Of a stretch of 64,000 nucleotides of DNA, positions 25,570 to 34,361 are shown one piece after another (the first letter of the stretch is position 1; the number at the start of each line of letters is the position of its first letter). The notes below the pieces were generated by a model. The model saw only the letters and a program-made list of their open reading frames with translations. It ran no database searches and was not told where the DNA came from. The stretch lies in the NCBI RefSeq assembly GCF_016798245.1, contig NZ_JAEUZA010000003.1, forward strand, positions 303,194 through 367,193, read 5' to 3'. Source of the stretch: Alkalicoccobacillus gibsonii. GTDB taxonomy: Bacteria > Bacillota > Bacilli > Bacillales > Bacillaceae_D. The translations under genes and the position numbers were made by a program.

Positions 25570-26145
25570 CTACTCATGCGGGGGATAATACCCGTTCTGA
25601 AGATCGTTAATGGAATAACCAAAATCCATTTGTAGATGAGGATAATCCTTAAATCTTGTCCAGTCACCGCCCCAGGTAAAGCCAAGTGCCTTTGCCAAGT
25701 CAACGACTTCCATCCAATCTGCTTTCCCGTTGTTATTACCGTCATAATTCATATCCCATACAACATCGCCATCATGCGTACGAAGGGCAAAGTCAACAGC
25801 AAGACCATAATTGTGATAGGACTCTCCACCCTTTGCGTGTGTAACAACCTGACCATCGGCATCTCTCCCACGGTCATAGAGTGAATTTTGTTCGTCTATA
25901 GAGCGAAAGTCGTCAGTGATGACCACTTGGATATTTAGTTCTTCAGCTTGTTCAACCAATTGATCTACTTTATCAGCAACCGTTGGATGAAGGTCTGTTG
26001 CAGGTTCAGATGCTTCATTCTTTTGTTTAGCAAAGGCTTCGTGTGGGCCTTCTAATTGCTTCTCCTGGTAGAGGATGACTAAAAAAAGAGATAGGAGGAT
26101 GAGAATGAAGCTCCACGAAAGAAGTATGCCTATTTTTCCTTTCAT
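25570..26145 (-). CDS. cwlK: Peptidoglycan L-Ala-D-Glu endopeptidase
   Basis: M15 (VanY/LAS) zinc peptidase that cuts the stem peptide of peptidoglycan, 191 aa, anchored by an N-terminal helix (about 7-26). Zinc and catalytic residues are in GGESYHNYGLAVDFA (SxHxxGxAxD) and DYPHLQMDFG (final His), plus DDFRS at the start of the domain. The DMNYDGNNNGKADWMEVVD loop is shared with B. subtilis CwlK, supporting orthology. The convergent cobB gene follows; the dispersed repeat copy 2 lies about 100 bases upstream of the start. Confidence 0.93.
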   Translation of the reverse strand: MKGKIGILLSWSFILILLSLFLVILYQEKQLEGPHEAFAKQKNEASEPATDLHPTVADKVDQLVEQAEELNIQVVITDDFRSIDEQNSLYDRGRDADGQVVTHAKGGESYHNYGLAVDFALRTHDGDVVWDMNYDGNNNGKADWMEVVDLAKALGFTWGGDWTRFKDYPHLQMDFGYSINDLQNGYYPPHE

Positions 26146-26245
26146 TCTATGAAACTCCTTTACAACGATTAATGTCGAAACTCCACTTATTGTAACGCAT
26201 ATGAGGTGAGATTCCTATTGAACGTTCTATGAAAATCATGGCATA

Positions 26246-26512
26246 AGAAAGGGACTGGAAACATAACAGTAAATTATTCACGAAAACACCAACATAGCAA
26301 TATATCCGCTACAGGAGAATCCTTCGCTTTCCACGGGAACGGCCTCAGCCCATTCCGCGGAAATGCGCCGCTACAGTGTCTTCACCGCGTTCTGTTCCGT
26401 AGGAGTCTCAGGTTCTCCTTCCGCTCGTTATACAAAAACGTGAATGGCGAATGATTCGCTCATTGAATCATTCGCCATTTTCTCGTTTATTTTGAGTTAT
26501 GTTATAAGCTCT
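26246..26512. repeat. Dispersed palindromic MITE-like element, copy 2 (inverted)
   Basis: Same element as at 9772-10027 but in the opposite orientation: it reads TATCCGCTACAGGAGAATCC, the GC-rich core (CTTTCCACGGGAACGGCCTC ... GCGCCGCTACAGTGTC), then the GGCGAATGATTC / GAATCATTCGCC hairpin at about 26444-26477, and ends near GTTATGTTATAAGCTC. The ends are more diverged than in copy 1. It fills the gap between the cwlK start and the APC permease stop. Confidence 0.85.
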
Positions 26513-26516
26513 ATTT

Positions 26517-27848
26517 TTATTTTTCTTGCAGATTTAAAACGAAATCTGGGTTGCGTCGAATTTTTATAATGAAGTAAATGAGTCCAAGTAAGAGCCATGC
26601 AGACCCGATAATTAATGCATTTGTACTAATACTTCCGAGTAGCCAAATACAGAATGCAGCACCAGCGCCTGGTACAACTAAGTAACGCAGGGTCTGAGTG
26701 AAGCTTCGATTCTGACCGCGGATGTAATAATGTGCGATTACAGAAGCATTAACGCTTGTGAAACCGATCAATGCTCCAAAGCTAATGAAGGAGTAAATAA
26801 TCTCAAGCTCACCAAACATTGCTGTCATTGAAATGACACCTACAAACAAGACGTTAAATAGTGGCGTTTTAAGCTTAGGATGTACGTATCCAAAGAAACG
26901 TCTTGGCAAAGAATCATCTCGTCCCATTGCATAAAGCAATCTCGATGCACTTGCATGAGAGGAAAGGGAGGAAGAGATGACGGCAACCATTGTTCCAGCT
27001 AAAAATAATGAATGCATGAAGCTACCACCGATATATCCAGCAATTTCAAGAGAGATTGCTTCTGCATTTACATAGTTTTGAAAGTTAGGATATACCTGAT
27101 GCAGGAAATAAGACGTGATGGTAAAAAGAACGCCCCCAATGAGAACCACTAAAAAAATCGCACGAGGAATATTCTTCTTTGGGTTAATCGTTTCCTCTGA
27201 CATCGTTGAGATCGCATCAAATCCAAGAAAGGAAAAGCAAAGGATGGATGCTCCAGTAAAGATAAGTGATAGATCAAGTGAAGAGCTGTAAAAAGGAACG
27301 GGTGAGATTAACACACCTGTACCGAGACCTGATGTGAGTCCTTTAATGATAAACCCAACAAAGACAAGGGCGACAATCACCTGAAACGTTACGAAAATAG
27401 CTGTGATATTGGCTGTTAGTTTGATTCCAAACACATTAATTAATGTAATACTTAAGGCTAAAATTAACACCCAGATAAACGGTGGAACAGCCGGAAAAGC
27501 CGCGTCTAAGTAAGCCGCTCCAATCGCAAAGTTCACCATTGGTAAAAAGAGATAATCGAGTAATAAGGTCCATCCAGCAATAAAGCCGGCATGAGGGTGA
27601 ATACTTTTCTGCGCATACGTATACGCTGAGCCCGCTTTTGGATACGCCTGTACCATTTTTCCGTAGCTATAAGCAGTAAGTAAAAGCGCTACAATCGTAA
27701 AAATGTAGGCAGCAGCCACGTGTCCTTGCGTTAATTGAGCAACGATTCCATAGGAATCAAATACAACAAGCGGATCCATATAGGCCAGTCCGATTACAAT
27801 AAGCGGAACCAGCGTAAGCGTACGCTTTAATTTCTGTTCTTTCTCCAA
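26517..27848 (-). CDS. APC-family amino acid permease
   Basis: Amino-acid/polyamine/organocation transporter with about 12 helices, 443 aa. Helix 1 has LAYMDPLVVFDSYG, and SYGKMVQAYPKAGSAYTYAQ follows helix 2 in the usual APC pattern; SFLGFDAISTMSEETINPKKNIPRAI is the conserved loop of helices 6-7. The substrate is unknown. The start is taken as TTG 27848, with AAAGGA about 10 nt upstream, because a sigma-A promoter (27880-27908) lies inside the longer in-frame extension to 27911, which therefore cannot all be translated. It is a single gene. Confidence 0.88.
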   Translation of the reverse strand: MEKEQKLKRTLTLVPLIVIGLAYMDPLVVFDSYGIVAQLTQGHVAAAYIFTIVALLLTAYSYGKMVQAYPKAGSAYTYAQKSIHPHAGFIAGWTLLLDYLFLPMVNFAIGAAYLDAAFPAVPPFIWVLILALSITLINVFGIKLTANITAIFVTFQVIVALVFVGFIIKGLTSGLGTGVLISPVPFYSSSLDLSLIFTGASILCFSFLGFDAISTMSEETINPKKNIPRAIFLVVLIGGVLFTITSYFLHQVYPNFQNYVNAEAISLEIAGYIGGSFMHSLFLAGTMVAVISSSLSSHASASRLLYAMGRDDSLPRRFFGYVHPKLKTPLFNVLFVGVISMTAMFGELEIIYSFISFGALIGFTSVNASVIAHYYIRGQNRSFTQTLRYLVVPGAGAAFCIWLLGSISTNALIIGSAWLLLGLIYFIIKIRRNPDFVLNLQEK

Positions 27849-27879
27849 GTTAACCACATCCTTTAATTGAACTGAAATC

Positions 27880-27908
27880 AGTTTAGTCGATTGAACGACC
27901 CCTTTCAA
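27880..27908 (-). promoter_or_regulatory. Sigma-A promoter of the APC permease gene
   Basis: On the minus strand TTGAAA (27908-27903), 17-base spacer, TAAACT (27885-27880). The start point expected 7 bases downstream leaves a leader of about 25 bases with AAAGGA, which fixes the TTG start at 27848. Confidence 0.75.
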
Positions 27909-28072
27909 CAATTAATTTTACATAAAGCCTAATGTAAGCGATACCAGATAAAATTAGGTGAAAGTCGGTAGTTTTTGGCGATTTTATATTGATTTTTTTG
28001 TCGCCTGATACTAGTATGAATCCATATTCTAGTGAAATAGACACATGTCTTTTTGAGGAGGAATTACTAGAG

Positions 28073-30298
28073 ATGGAAGTGACGATATACGAATGGTTAA
28101 TTGTTTCCAGTGCGGCACTTATTGTTTTTTATCTTTTATCAAGAAAATATCATTGGTCTAAGCAGGTGCTCATCGCGCTTTTTTTAGCGATTAATGCCAT
28201 TTATCTAGGCTGGCGTGCCGTTTATACATTACCAACCATGAACACCATTAGTATCATTGCGGGTATTCTACTTTTACTTACTGAGATTGCAGGGTTTCTT
28301 CAATCAATTGTATTTAGTGTAATCTCGTGGAAACCCTTTAAGCGTAAGCATATACCTTTGTCTGAATTTGAGAATCTACCAACTGTAGACATCTTTATTG
28401 CGACATACAATGAATCTGAGGATCTATTAAAACGCACAATTGCAGCGTGTACACTCATCCGTTATCCGAAGAATCTAGTCTCGATTTATGTATGTGATGA
28501 CGGAAGAAGAGCAAGCGTCCGGGAGCTTTGCGAGGAATTTGGTATTGGCTATATTGACCGGAAAGACAATAGCTATGCTAAAGCGGGGAACCTTAATCAC
28601 GCGCTAACGAAAACAAACGGTGAAATTGTGGTAACGATGGATGCGGACATGGTACCCCAGGCCAATTTCTTAGAACGAACACTTGGTCAGTTTACCGATC
28701 CAGAAATGGTGTTTGTACAGGCTCCCCAAGTGTTCTATAATGATGATCCTTTTCAGTATAATTTGTTTTTTGAGGATCAGATTACAAATGAACAAGATTT
28801 CTTTATGCGTCAATTAGAAGAAGGGAAAGATCGTTTTAATGCTACAATGTATGTTGGGAGTAATGCATTATTTCGAAGAACTGCACTTGATGAAGTGGGC
28901 GGTTTTGCCACAGGTGTCATTACAGAGGACATGGCAACAGGGATGCTACTCCAATCAGATGACCGGAAAACCGCTTTTATTAATGAGACATTGGCTGTTG
29001 GTCTATCACCTGAAACCTATGCTGATCTCTTAAAGCAGCGTGATCGCTGGTGCCGCGGTAATATTCAAGTTATCCGTAAGTTTAATCCTTTAAAGATGAA
29101 AGGATTAAGCTTTATGCAAAAGCTTCTATATATGGACGGCATTCATTACTGGTTCTTTGGCATCTATAAGATGGTGTTTTTACTTGCACCGTTGTTATTC
29201 CTTGTTTTTAACATATACAGCTTAGACGTCGCCTTCTCGCAGTTACTCTGGTTCTGGGTGCCAGCGTTTATTTCCTCGCAGCTTATGTTTAAGACGGTTG
29301 CCAATAAAAAACGAACGTTCCTTTGGAGTCATGTGTATGAAGTGGCGATGGCACCATATATGGCCATCTCTGTATTATCGGAGCTTTTCCTTAAAAAAAA
29401 ATTCAAATTTAACGTAACGAGAAAAGGTGTACAAACCAATCAACGACGCTTTCTATGGGTTACGAGTATTCCTTACTTACTTTTAGCAGCCTTGACTCTT
29501 TTCGCCTTGGTAAAAGTTGTACTTTACTATGTGTATCCAGAGCGGTACTCAGTTAACCCAGATGTACTCTATATTAATGTTTTCTGGGTACTCTATAATG
29601 CAGCGGCTATTATTCTAGCAGTCTTTCTTTCGTTTGAACGTCCACGTCACCGAAACTCAGAGCGCTTTTCTGTTGATCTTCAAGGGGTTCTTCATGGAAG
29701 CGAAGCAGCCGTTTCATTTAACATTATTAATATTAGTGAGAGTGGTGCCCGAATTGAGTTAGATGCACTTTCTCTTGAAGAGTATTTATCAAAGGAACAG
29801 ACTTTTACAATAGACTTTGCCGGAGTCGAAGCGTTAACCGTGAACAAGGAATGGATTAACGAAAAGAATGGGAAGCTTTTAATGGGCATTTCATTTATTG
29901 ATCCAAACCTTGAACAATATGCTGAAACCATTCGTGTGTTGTTTAGTGAGCCAATCAATGCAGAGATAGAAAAATATTATGATAAGGCCCTTTTAACAAC
30001 AGCAATGTACCGGTTCCTTCGCCGGACAAAAAGAGAAGATCCAAGCTTTCACCGTCAATCGATCCGAAAAAATGTCTCACTTCCGGGTCAACTGAATATA
30101 GATGGTCAAACAGTAGAAATGACGGTACTTGATTATAGTGAAGCAGGTTGCAGCCTACAGCTTAACCGTAGTCTTCGAGTAGATCAGTTGGTTAAAGTAT
30201 CTACAAACGAACGAGAACTAGCAGGACGAACGGCACAAATCTGCTGGGTTCGTAAAAAAGGTAGAAATCGGTACGTCGGGTTGAAATTTGTCGCTTGA
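28073..30298 (+). CDS. Cellulose-synthase-like glycosyltransferase with two PilZ domains
   Basis: Family 2 processive glycosyltransferase in the membrane, 741 aa. Helices at about 8-22, 32-50 and 57-85, then the GT domain with ATYNE, DDGRR (Asp 142-143), DADMV (Asp 190, 192), ITEDMATGMLL and the QRDRWCRGN (Q-x-x-RW) motif; five to six more helices follow. The C-terminus carries two PilZ-type domains: RHRNSERFSVD with NISESGARIE (about 535-640), and RQSIRKNVS with DYSEAGCSLQ (about 655-741). PilZ binds cyclic di-GMP. ATG 28073 is preceded by GAGGAGG. No bcsB, bcsZ or bcsC lies nearby, so the polymer is unknown. Confidence 0.87.
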   Translation: MEVTIYEWLIVSSAALIVFYLLSRKYHWSKQVLIALFLAINAIYLGWRAVYTLPTMNTISIIAGILLLLTEIAGFLQSIVFSVISWKPFKRKHIPLSEFENLPTVDIFIATYNESEDLLKRTIAACTLIRYPKNLVSIYVCDDGRRASVRELCEEFGIGYIDRKDNSYAKAGNLNHALTKTNGEIVVTMDADMVPQANFLERTLGQFTDPEMVFVQAPQVFYNDDPFQYNLFFEDQITNEQDFFMRQLEEGKDRFNATMYVGSNALFRRTALDEVGGFATGVITEDMATGMLLQSDDRKTAFINETLAVGLSPETYADLLKQRDRWCRGNIQVIRKFNPLKMKGLSFMQKLLYMDGIHYWFFGIYKMVFLLAPLLFLVFNIYSLDVAFSQLLWFWVPAFISSQLMFKTVANKKRTFLWSHVYEVAMAPYMAISVLSELFLKKKFKFNVTRKGVQTNQRRFLWVTSIPYLLLAALTLFALVKVVLYYVYPERYSVNPDVLYINVFWVLYNAAAIILAVFLSFERPRHRNSERFSVDLQGVLHGSEAAVSFNIINISESGARIELDALSLEEYLSKEQTFTIDFAGVEALTVNKEWINEKNGKLLMGISFIDPNLEQYAETIRVLFSEPINAEIEKYYDKALLTTAMYRFLRRTKREDPSFHRQSIRKNVSLPGQLNIDGQTVEMTVLDYSEAGCSLQLNRSLRVDQLVKVSTNERELAGRTAQICWVRKKGRNRYVGLKFVA

Positions 30299-30306
30299 TT
30301 TTGTAA

Positions 30307-30479
30307 GAGGCTGGGACATAACTAGAAAATAATAAAAAAATGACGAATGATTCTACAATCGAATCATTCGTCATTTGTGTTTTATTGCTTTTTAGTAAGA
30401 CAAGCGAGGGATTCTCCTGTAGCGGATTATGTGCTGTGTTCATGTTTTGCTAGCTACATTAATGGGAGGTCCCACCCTC
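30307..30479. repeat. Dispersed palindromic element, copy 3 (core deleted)
   Basis: Begins GAGGCTGGGACATAAC and ends with GGTCCCACCCTCT, an inverted end pair. It keeps the GACGAATGATTC / GAATCATTCGTC hairpin (30341-30374) and the GGGATTCTCCTGTAGCGG segment but lacks the roughly 90-base GC-rich core of copies 1 and 2. It has the same orientation as copy 1. The compensating change GGCG/CGCC to GACG/CGTC in the hairpin suggests the stem is maintained. Confidence 0.83.
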
Positions 30480-30531
30480 TTATTTTAATAGAAATATGAT
30501 ACGATAGATTAATAGAAGGGAGCGAATCGCA

Positions 30532-31368
30532 ATGAAGAAGTTGAAGCCAGAAGAGTTAAAAAAACAACTAGATTCAGATGCATCAAATCTTGTGATTGTT
30601 GATGTTCGCTATGCTCTGACAGATACGGATAAAGGAAAACAACTGTATATAGAATCACATATCCCAGGTGCAATCTACCTGCACATGAGCCATGACTTAT
30701 CTGGCGAAGCAGAGGAACACGGTGGACGTCATCCGATTCCAAATACAGAGGAGGTCTCTAAAAGACTGGGCGAGGTCGGAATTAATCAAGATACGATGGT
30801 GGTTGCCTATGATGATAAAAAAGGATCGTTTGCAAGCAGATTAAGCTGGCAGCTTCATTATCTTGGTCATGAACAATTTTCTATTTTAGAAGGTGGATAT
30901 GAGGCGTGGGTTAAAGCGGGATACCCTACAACAACAGACATTCCGACCTATCCTGAAAAGACATTTATTCCTTCTGTACGAAAAGAGGAAAGAGTTACGC
31001 GTGAAGATGTCATACAAAGGCTCGGTTCTTCGGATTCTATTCTAATTGATGCAAGAGCCCCCGAACGTTATGCGGGTGGAGCAGATTCGCTTGATGCAAA
31101 AAGCGGACATATTCCTGGTGCGCTTAATTATTTCTGGGAAGACCTATTGGATGATTCAGGGAACTGGAAGAGTGGGGCTGCGCTTGCTGATCATTTCAAA
31201 GCACTGCCAAAGGATAAGGAAATCATTGTATACTGTGGTTCAGGCGTCACCGCGTGTCCAAATGTGTTTGCGCTAAAAGAAGCAGGGTTCCATCACGTGA
31301 AACTCTACTCCGGGAGCTGGAGTGACTGGGTGAGCTATGAGGATAGTCCGATTGAAACGGGAAGATAA
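30532..31368 (+). CDS. sseA: Thiosulfate/3-mercaptopyruvate sulfurtransferase (rhodanese)
   Basis: Two tandem rhodanese domains, 278 aa, cytoplasmic. The N-terminal domain is inactive-like (VIVDVRYALTDT, SHIPGAIYLHMSHDLSG); the C-terminal one has the persulfide-forming Cys about 235 in the loop YCGSGVTAC. The CGSGVTA loop resembles the 3-mercaptopyruvate type more than the CRKG-type thiosulfate loop, but the donor is not certain. AAGGGAGCG precedes the ATG. It stands alone, with the dispersed repeat copy 3 upstream and a terminator downstream. Confidence 0.88.
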   Translation: MKKLKPEELKKQLDSDASNLVIVDVRYALTDTDKGKQLYIESHIPGAIYLHMSHDLSGEAEEHGGRHPIPNTEEVSKRLGEVGINQDTMVVAYDDKKGSFASRLSWQLHYLGHEQFSILEGGYEAWVKAGYPTTTDIPTYPEKTFIPSVRKEERVTREDVIQRLGSSDSILIDARAPERYAGGADSLDAKSGHIPGALNYFWEDLLDDSGNWKSGAALADHFKALPKDKEIIVYCGSGVTACPNVFALKEAGFHHVKLYSGSWSDWVSYEDSPIETGR

Positions 31369-31414
31369 GATAGAATATTTCTGTGCTGCAAAAAAAGGCT
31401 AATATCTTCGTCAC

Positions 31415-31456
31415 TTAAGAAGGCAGGCGATTTTAAAATCGTCTGCCTTCTTTTCC
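31415..31456. terminator. Terminator after sseA
   Basis: AAGAAGGCAGGCGATTTT pairs with AAAATCGTCTGCCTTCTT (31417-31452, one mismatch), followed by TTTT. A near-symmetric stem of 18 bp. Confidence 0.88.
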
Positions 31457-31532
31457 TATATATTTTTCTGTGTCCCAGTATACTGCTTTTTAGATTAAAC
31501 TCAAGGGGAATTTCATCTAGTTCCCTTCATTC

Positions 31533-32954
31533 CTATTCATCCTCATCATCAGGGTCAACTGTTTCCATATTTGCTTCGTATTCTTCAATTCCAGGTCCAC
31601 GGTTAATCATCTCTTTAGTTTGGTTTAAGAAGTATGATTCAGAGGTAATGGTTTCAAGTGTCCATTCATCATCATAATAAACAACACCGCGATAATTATT
31701 GCGATTGAATTGTTTATCGGAACCTTCTTTCAATAAATAGTATGAACCGTTATCAAATTCATATAGGACATAAGATATGTCAACAACGAGTTCATATCGA
31801 TTCTTTTCTTCATTGAATACTGGAATAGTAAGATCCTCAAGAATATAATTCGTTTCTACACGTTCAGCCACGTAATCTTTCTGCTTAGTACGGCTTTCGT
31901 GAGCATCCATTGCGCTTTCCTTAAACTCCTCATTTCCATGAGTTAAAATGGATGGATCTCCATGCATGATGACTTCATTCCGTTGATCCATTGCTTCTTC
32001 TAGAAGATCAATTACTTTATTTACTTCTTCTTCAGGCACCCCTTCAAACTCATCAAAACGCAAAATACTACCGTCATAAACCAAGTCTTCAGAACGCACA
32101 GATCCCCAAGGGAATTGTTTTTCTAGTGAAACACTAATACTTTCATCCGTTGGTAGCTCTGTCACGTTATCCTCCGCTTGATTGACTATTAAATCCGTTT
32201 CTTCATCATTTAGATAAACAACACTATCATCATAGTTCGAACGAGCTTTCATCGTTTTCACATCAGGTGCGATCACTTCAATTTGTGACACTTCGTCCTC
32301 CGTGTGATAAATGTTCAAGGTCACATCCTCAGTAGTCGCCGTTACATAGTCTAACGCCAGTTCTGTTCGCATCGTAAAAGAACCGGGACCGAATGGACCA
32401 AAGACAGCGGACGTTCCATCATAATGATCTGGCTTCACTTCTTCTTCATTTAAATAGAAAACAAGCTCTTCATTTTCCACATGCATAGAAATGTAAGCAG
32501 GTGTTACAAGTAATTCATAGGAACCACCTGAAAACATACCACCTTCTTCGTACGTTAACGTTATATTTCCATAATTATTTTCTTGGTATGCTGGGTGAAT
32601 GACACTAGCAGCATCTTCACCGTCTTCTTCATACATACTCATCTCTTCATCTAAACGATTAAGTAGGGCATCTTTTTCAGATGGATCTTCTTGAAAATAA
32701 AGAAAGAGCGCTTCGGCATCCACTGTCTCATAGTCCCAATCTTCATAGGCTGATGTTAACACCGTTGTAAGTGCCTCTGCATCTTCATTATTTAATGCGT
32801 TTTCAAAGTCAGTAAGCAACTCTTCACCGTTTGAACTAGTATTCATTTGTGTGACGTAGAATACGCCTCCACCAGCAAGGAGTAGAAAAACAACGACAGC
32901 CACGATTCCTCCTATAAAGAGTCCTGATCGCTTTTTCCCTGTTTCTGCTTCCAC
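31533..32954 (-). CDS. TcaA/YvbJ-like membrane-anchored protein
   Basis: 473 aa with a short basic cytoplasmic head (ETGKKR), one helix (about 11-34), then a large acidic extracellular part. The NALNNEDAEALTTVL stretch at about 47-61, the repeated TcaA-type modules (KARSNYDDSVVYLNDEETD..., EFPWG-like QFPWGSVRSE) and a final NTF2-like domain (about 310-455) resemble Staphylococcus TcaA and Bacillus YvbJ, wall-stress proteins. The N-terminal zinc ribbon of those relatives is absent. The start is GTG 32954 with GAGAGG about 7 nt upstream. Family assignment is moderate; the exact role is unknown. Confidence 0.6.
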   Translation of the reverse strand: MEAETGKKRSGLFIGGIVAVVVFLLLAGGGVFYVTQMNTSSNGEELLTDFENALNNEDAEALTTVLTSAYEDWDYETVDAEALFLYFQEDPSEKDALLNRLDEEMSMYEEDGEDAASVIHPAYQENNYGNITLTYEEGGMFSGGSYELLVTPAYISMHVENEELVFYLNEEEVKPDHYDGTSAVFGPFGPGSFTMRTELALDYVTATTEDVTLNIYHTEDEVSQIEVIAPDVKTMKARSNYDDSVVYLNDEETDLIVNQAEDNVTELPTDESISVSLEKQFPWGSVRSEDLVYDGSILRFDEFEGVPEEEVNKVIDLLEEAMDQRNEVIMHGDPSILTHGNEEFKESAMDAHESRTKQKDYVAERVETNYILEDLTIPVFNEEKNRYELVVDISYVLYEFDNGSYYLLKEGSDKQFNRNNYRGVVYYDDEWTLETITSESYFLNQTKEMINRGPGIEEYEANMETVDPDDEDE

Positions 32955-33138
32955 TCATAATCCTCTCCTTTGTAATGGTTTACCTTATACTAAAATATCT
33001 AATGCTTGGAAAATGTTACTTGAAAAATACAATCAACAGCCTACCATAATTTTTCAGAAGCGACAAATGAATTGAGTATTAGGTTAAAAGAAGGAAGCGT
33101 GCTACACTACAGAAAAACAGGATCGGAGGAGGGGTACC

Positions 33139-33342
33139 ATGTCAAATGAACAAGATACGATGCTACTAGATAGTGAGGAAGCAAACGAGGTAAAACAAAA
33201 TCTACAGGAATCAACTCATATGAATCTAACGATAAACGATAGTCAGGAACGAGTAAGACCGTGGATCGTTCAAGGAGGGCCAATCGTAATCACAGCCATT
33301 GCGGTTGTTACAGTTATTATCTATCTAGTATTTAAAACGTAA
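33139..33342 (+). CDS. Small single-pass membrane protein, 67 aa
   Basis: Unrecognised protein with an acidic, polar N-terminal half (EQDTMLLDSEEANEVKQ) and one C-terminal membrane helix (about 46-65, IVITAIAVVTVIIYLVF) ending in KT; a tail-anchored topology is likely. GGAGGAGGGG precedes the ATG, so it is probably translated. A TACACT box lies near 33102-33107. It is convergent with the kinase-like gene, and an imperfect hairpin (33346-33369) separates them. No function can be proposed. Confidence 0.7.
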   Translation: MSNEQDTMLLDSEEANEVKQNLQESTHMNLTINDSQERVRPWIVQGGPIVITAIAVVTVIIYLVFKT

Positions 33343-33377
33343 AGAGGGATCCCGCATTCGGAATCCCTTAAGGCATA

Positions 33378-34010
33378 CTACATCACTTTTTGTATCGTTT
33401 TATAACAAGCCGCAATGGCATATAGCATCGCTTTTGGTAATCGTTTTGGAAACAAACGACTTGAATGATACGCTTTTAATGCCCGTTTAAGATCATCCCA
33501 CTGTTTACACTGTTTGCTTTGCTTGAAGCGAGCAACATCAATCACTCTAACTGAACCATCTTCTGTCAGGATTAAGTTGTGCAGATGGATATCAGAAGGA
33601 TTTAATCCCCTTAACCGAGCTTCATCAATTGCTACATCAACGGCCTCAATATGCTCAGGTCCTACACGAACCCCTTGAAGCAAGCACTGAAAAAAGGTTT
33701 GACCACGAATATAATCAATCACAAGATATCCTTGACCGGCCTGGTAAAGCGTAGGGTAATGAGTTGTACCAGCTAGCGAGTGGTAGATCTCTGCTTCTTC
33801 GGACGCTATCTGTTCATAAGGTGGATAAAATACCTTTAGGACTCGATTTACATTTGGAAGCTTAAACACATAAGCGCTTCTTCCGCTCCCGACAAGCGTT
33901 AAGCTTTGATCGAAACTTGAGAGAACAGTCTGCTTCCCTCTCTTGGTAAATGTCACGCTACTAGCAAGGCGCGAAACAGAGGATGGACTTAGATGCGCCT
34001 TTTCATTCAT
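33378..34010 (-). CDS. Protein kinase-fold protein (YrzF-like)
   Basis: 210 aa with features of a minimal protein-kinase fold: a glycine-containing loop VGSGRSAYVFKL, a Lys in RVLKVFYPP, an Asp-containing loop DIHLHNLIL that resembles the HxDxxxxN catalytic loop (here SDIHLHN), and VIDVARF at the DFG position. It resembles the putative Ser/Thr kinase-like YrzF family of Bacillus. Substituted motif residues leave it open whether it is active. ATG 34010 has AAGGGG 8 nt upstream, 5 bases after the stop of the small gene before it. It is downstream of a manganese riboswitch, so expression should rise with Mn(II). Confidence 0.7.
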   Translation of the reverse strand: MNEKAHLSPSSVSRLASSVTFTKRGKQTVLSSFDQSLTLVGSGRSAYVFKLPNVNRVLKVFYPPYEQIASEEAEIYHSLAGTTHYPTLYQAGQGYLVIDYIRGQTFFQCLLQGVRVGPEHIEAVDVAIDEARLRGLNPSDIHLHNLILTEDGSVRVIDVARFKQSKQCKQWDDLKRALKAYHSSRLFPKRLPKAMLYAIAACYKTIQKVM

Positions 34011-34015
34011 GAACA

Positions 34016-34141
34016 CTACCCCTTTTTCGATTGTTTACGTTTGGCTAATTCTTGTTTTACCTTGGGTAAGACATGTTTCTGAGCTTCTTTTAACCCCTTT
34101 TTTACCATTGGATGCCCCAAGAGCTTTATAAGTTTGGACAT
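34016..34141 (-). CDS. Small basic protein of 41 aa under manganese riboswitch control
   Basis: First gene after the second manganese riboswitch. ATG 34141 with GAGAGGAG 6-8 nt upstream, stop TAG at 34018-34016. The product MSKLIKLLGHPMVKKGLKEA... continues QKHVLPKVKQELAKRKQSKKG: very basic, no membrane segment, probably an amphipathic helix. Five bases separate it from the kinase-like gene. The strong ribosome site and placement support a real gene. Function unknown; it could be a regulatory small protein for the kinase or a nucleic-acid-binding peptide. Confidence 0.72.
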   Translation of the reverse strand: MSKLIKLLGHPMVKKGLKEAQKHVLPKVKQELAKRKQSKKG

Positions 34142-34173
34142 ATGCTGATCTCCTCTCGTCTTTTCTTAACCAA

Positions 34174-34345
34174 ATAAAAAGAGACCCAAGCCATTGTGAC
34201 TTGGGTCTCCAACAAAAAAAGAGACCTTTGCCACAAGATTGTGACAAAGGTCTCGCAAACAACAATGTTTTGTTGCCAACAGTACCGAGGGAGTTACTCC
34301 CTGTAATGACGATAGCTGCTGAACTGCTACTCCCCTTTGGAGTAT
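34174..34345 (-). promoter_or_regulatory. Second yybP-ykoY manganese riboswitch, with two tandem terminators
   Basis: Minus strand: CCAAAGGGGAGTAGC (34340-34326) opens the aptamer. A variable stem CAGGGAGTAACTCCCT (34289-34304) lies in the middle, and GTTGGCAAC closes it. Then come two strong hairpins in series: GAGACCTTTGTCAC...GTGGCAAAGGTCTC with seven U (34214-34254), and GAGACCCAAG...CTTGGGTCTC with five U (34174-34209). The one before terC has a single terminator. The downstream genes are the 41-aa protein and the kinase-like protein, not a known manganese exporter. Confidence 0.9.
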
Positions 34346-34361
34346 TTAATTAAGTGTTCTT

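Noticed and set aside
25570-26145. EF-hand-like insert (Asp/Asn-rich DMNYDGNNNG loop) in CwlK as a novel feature
   Set aside because: B. subtilis CwlK has the same loop at the same place, so it is ordinary for the family.
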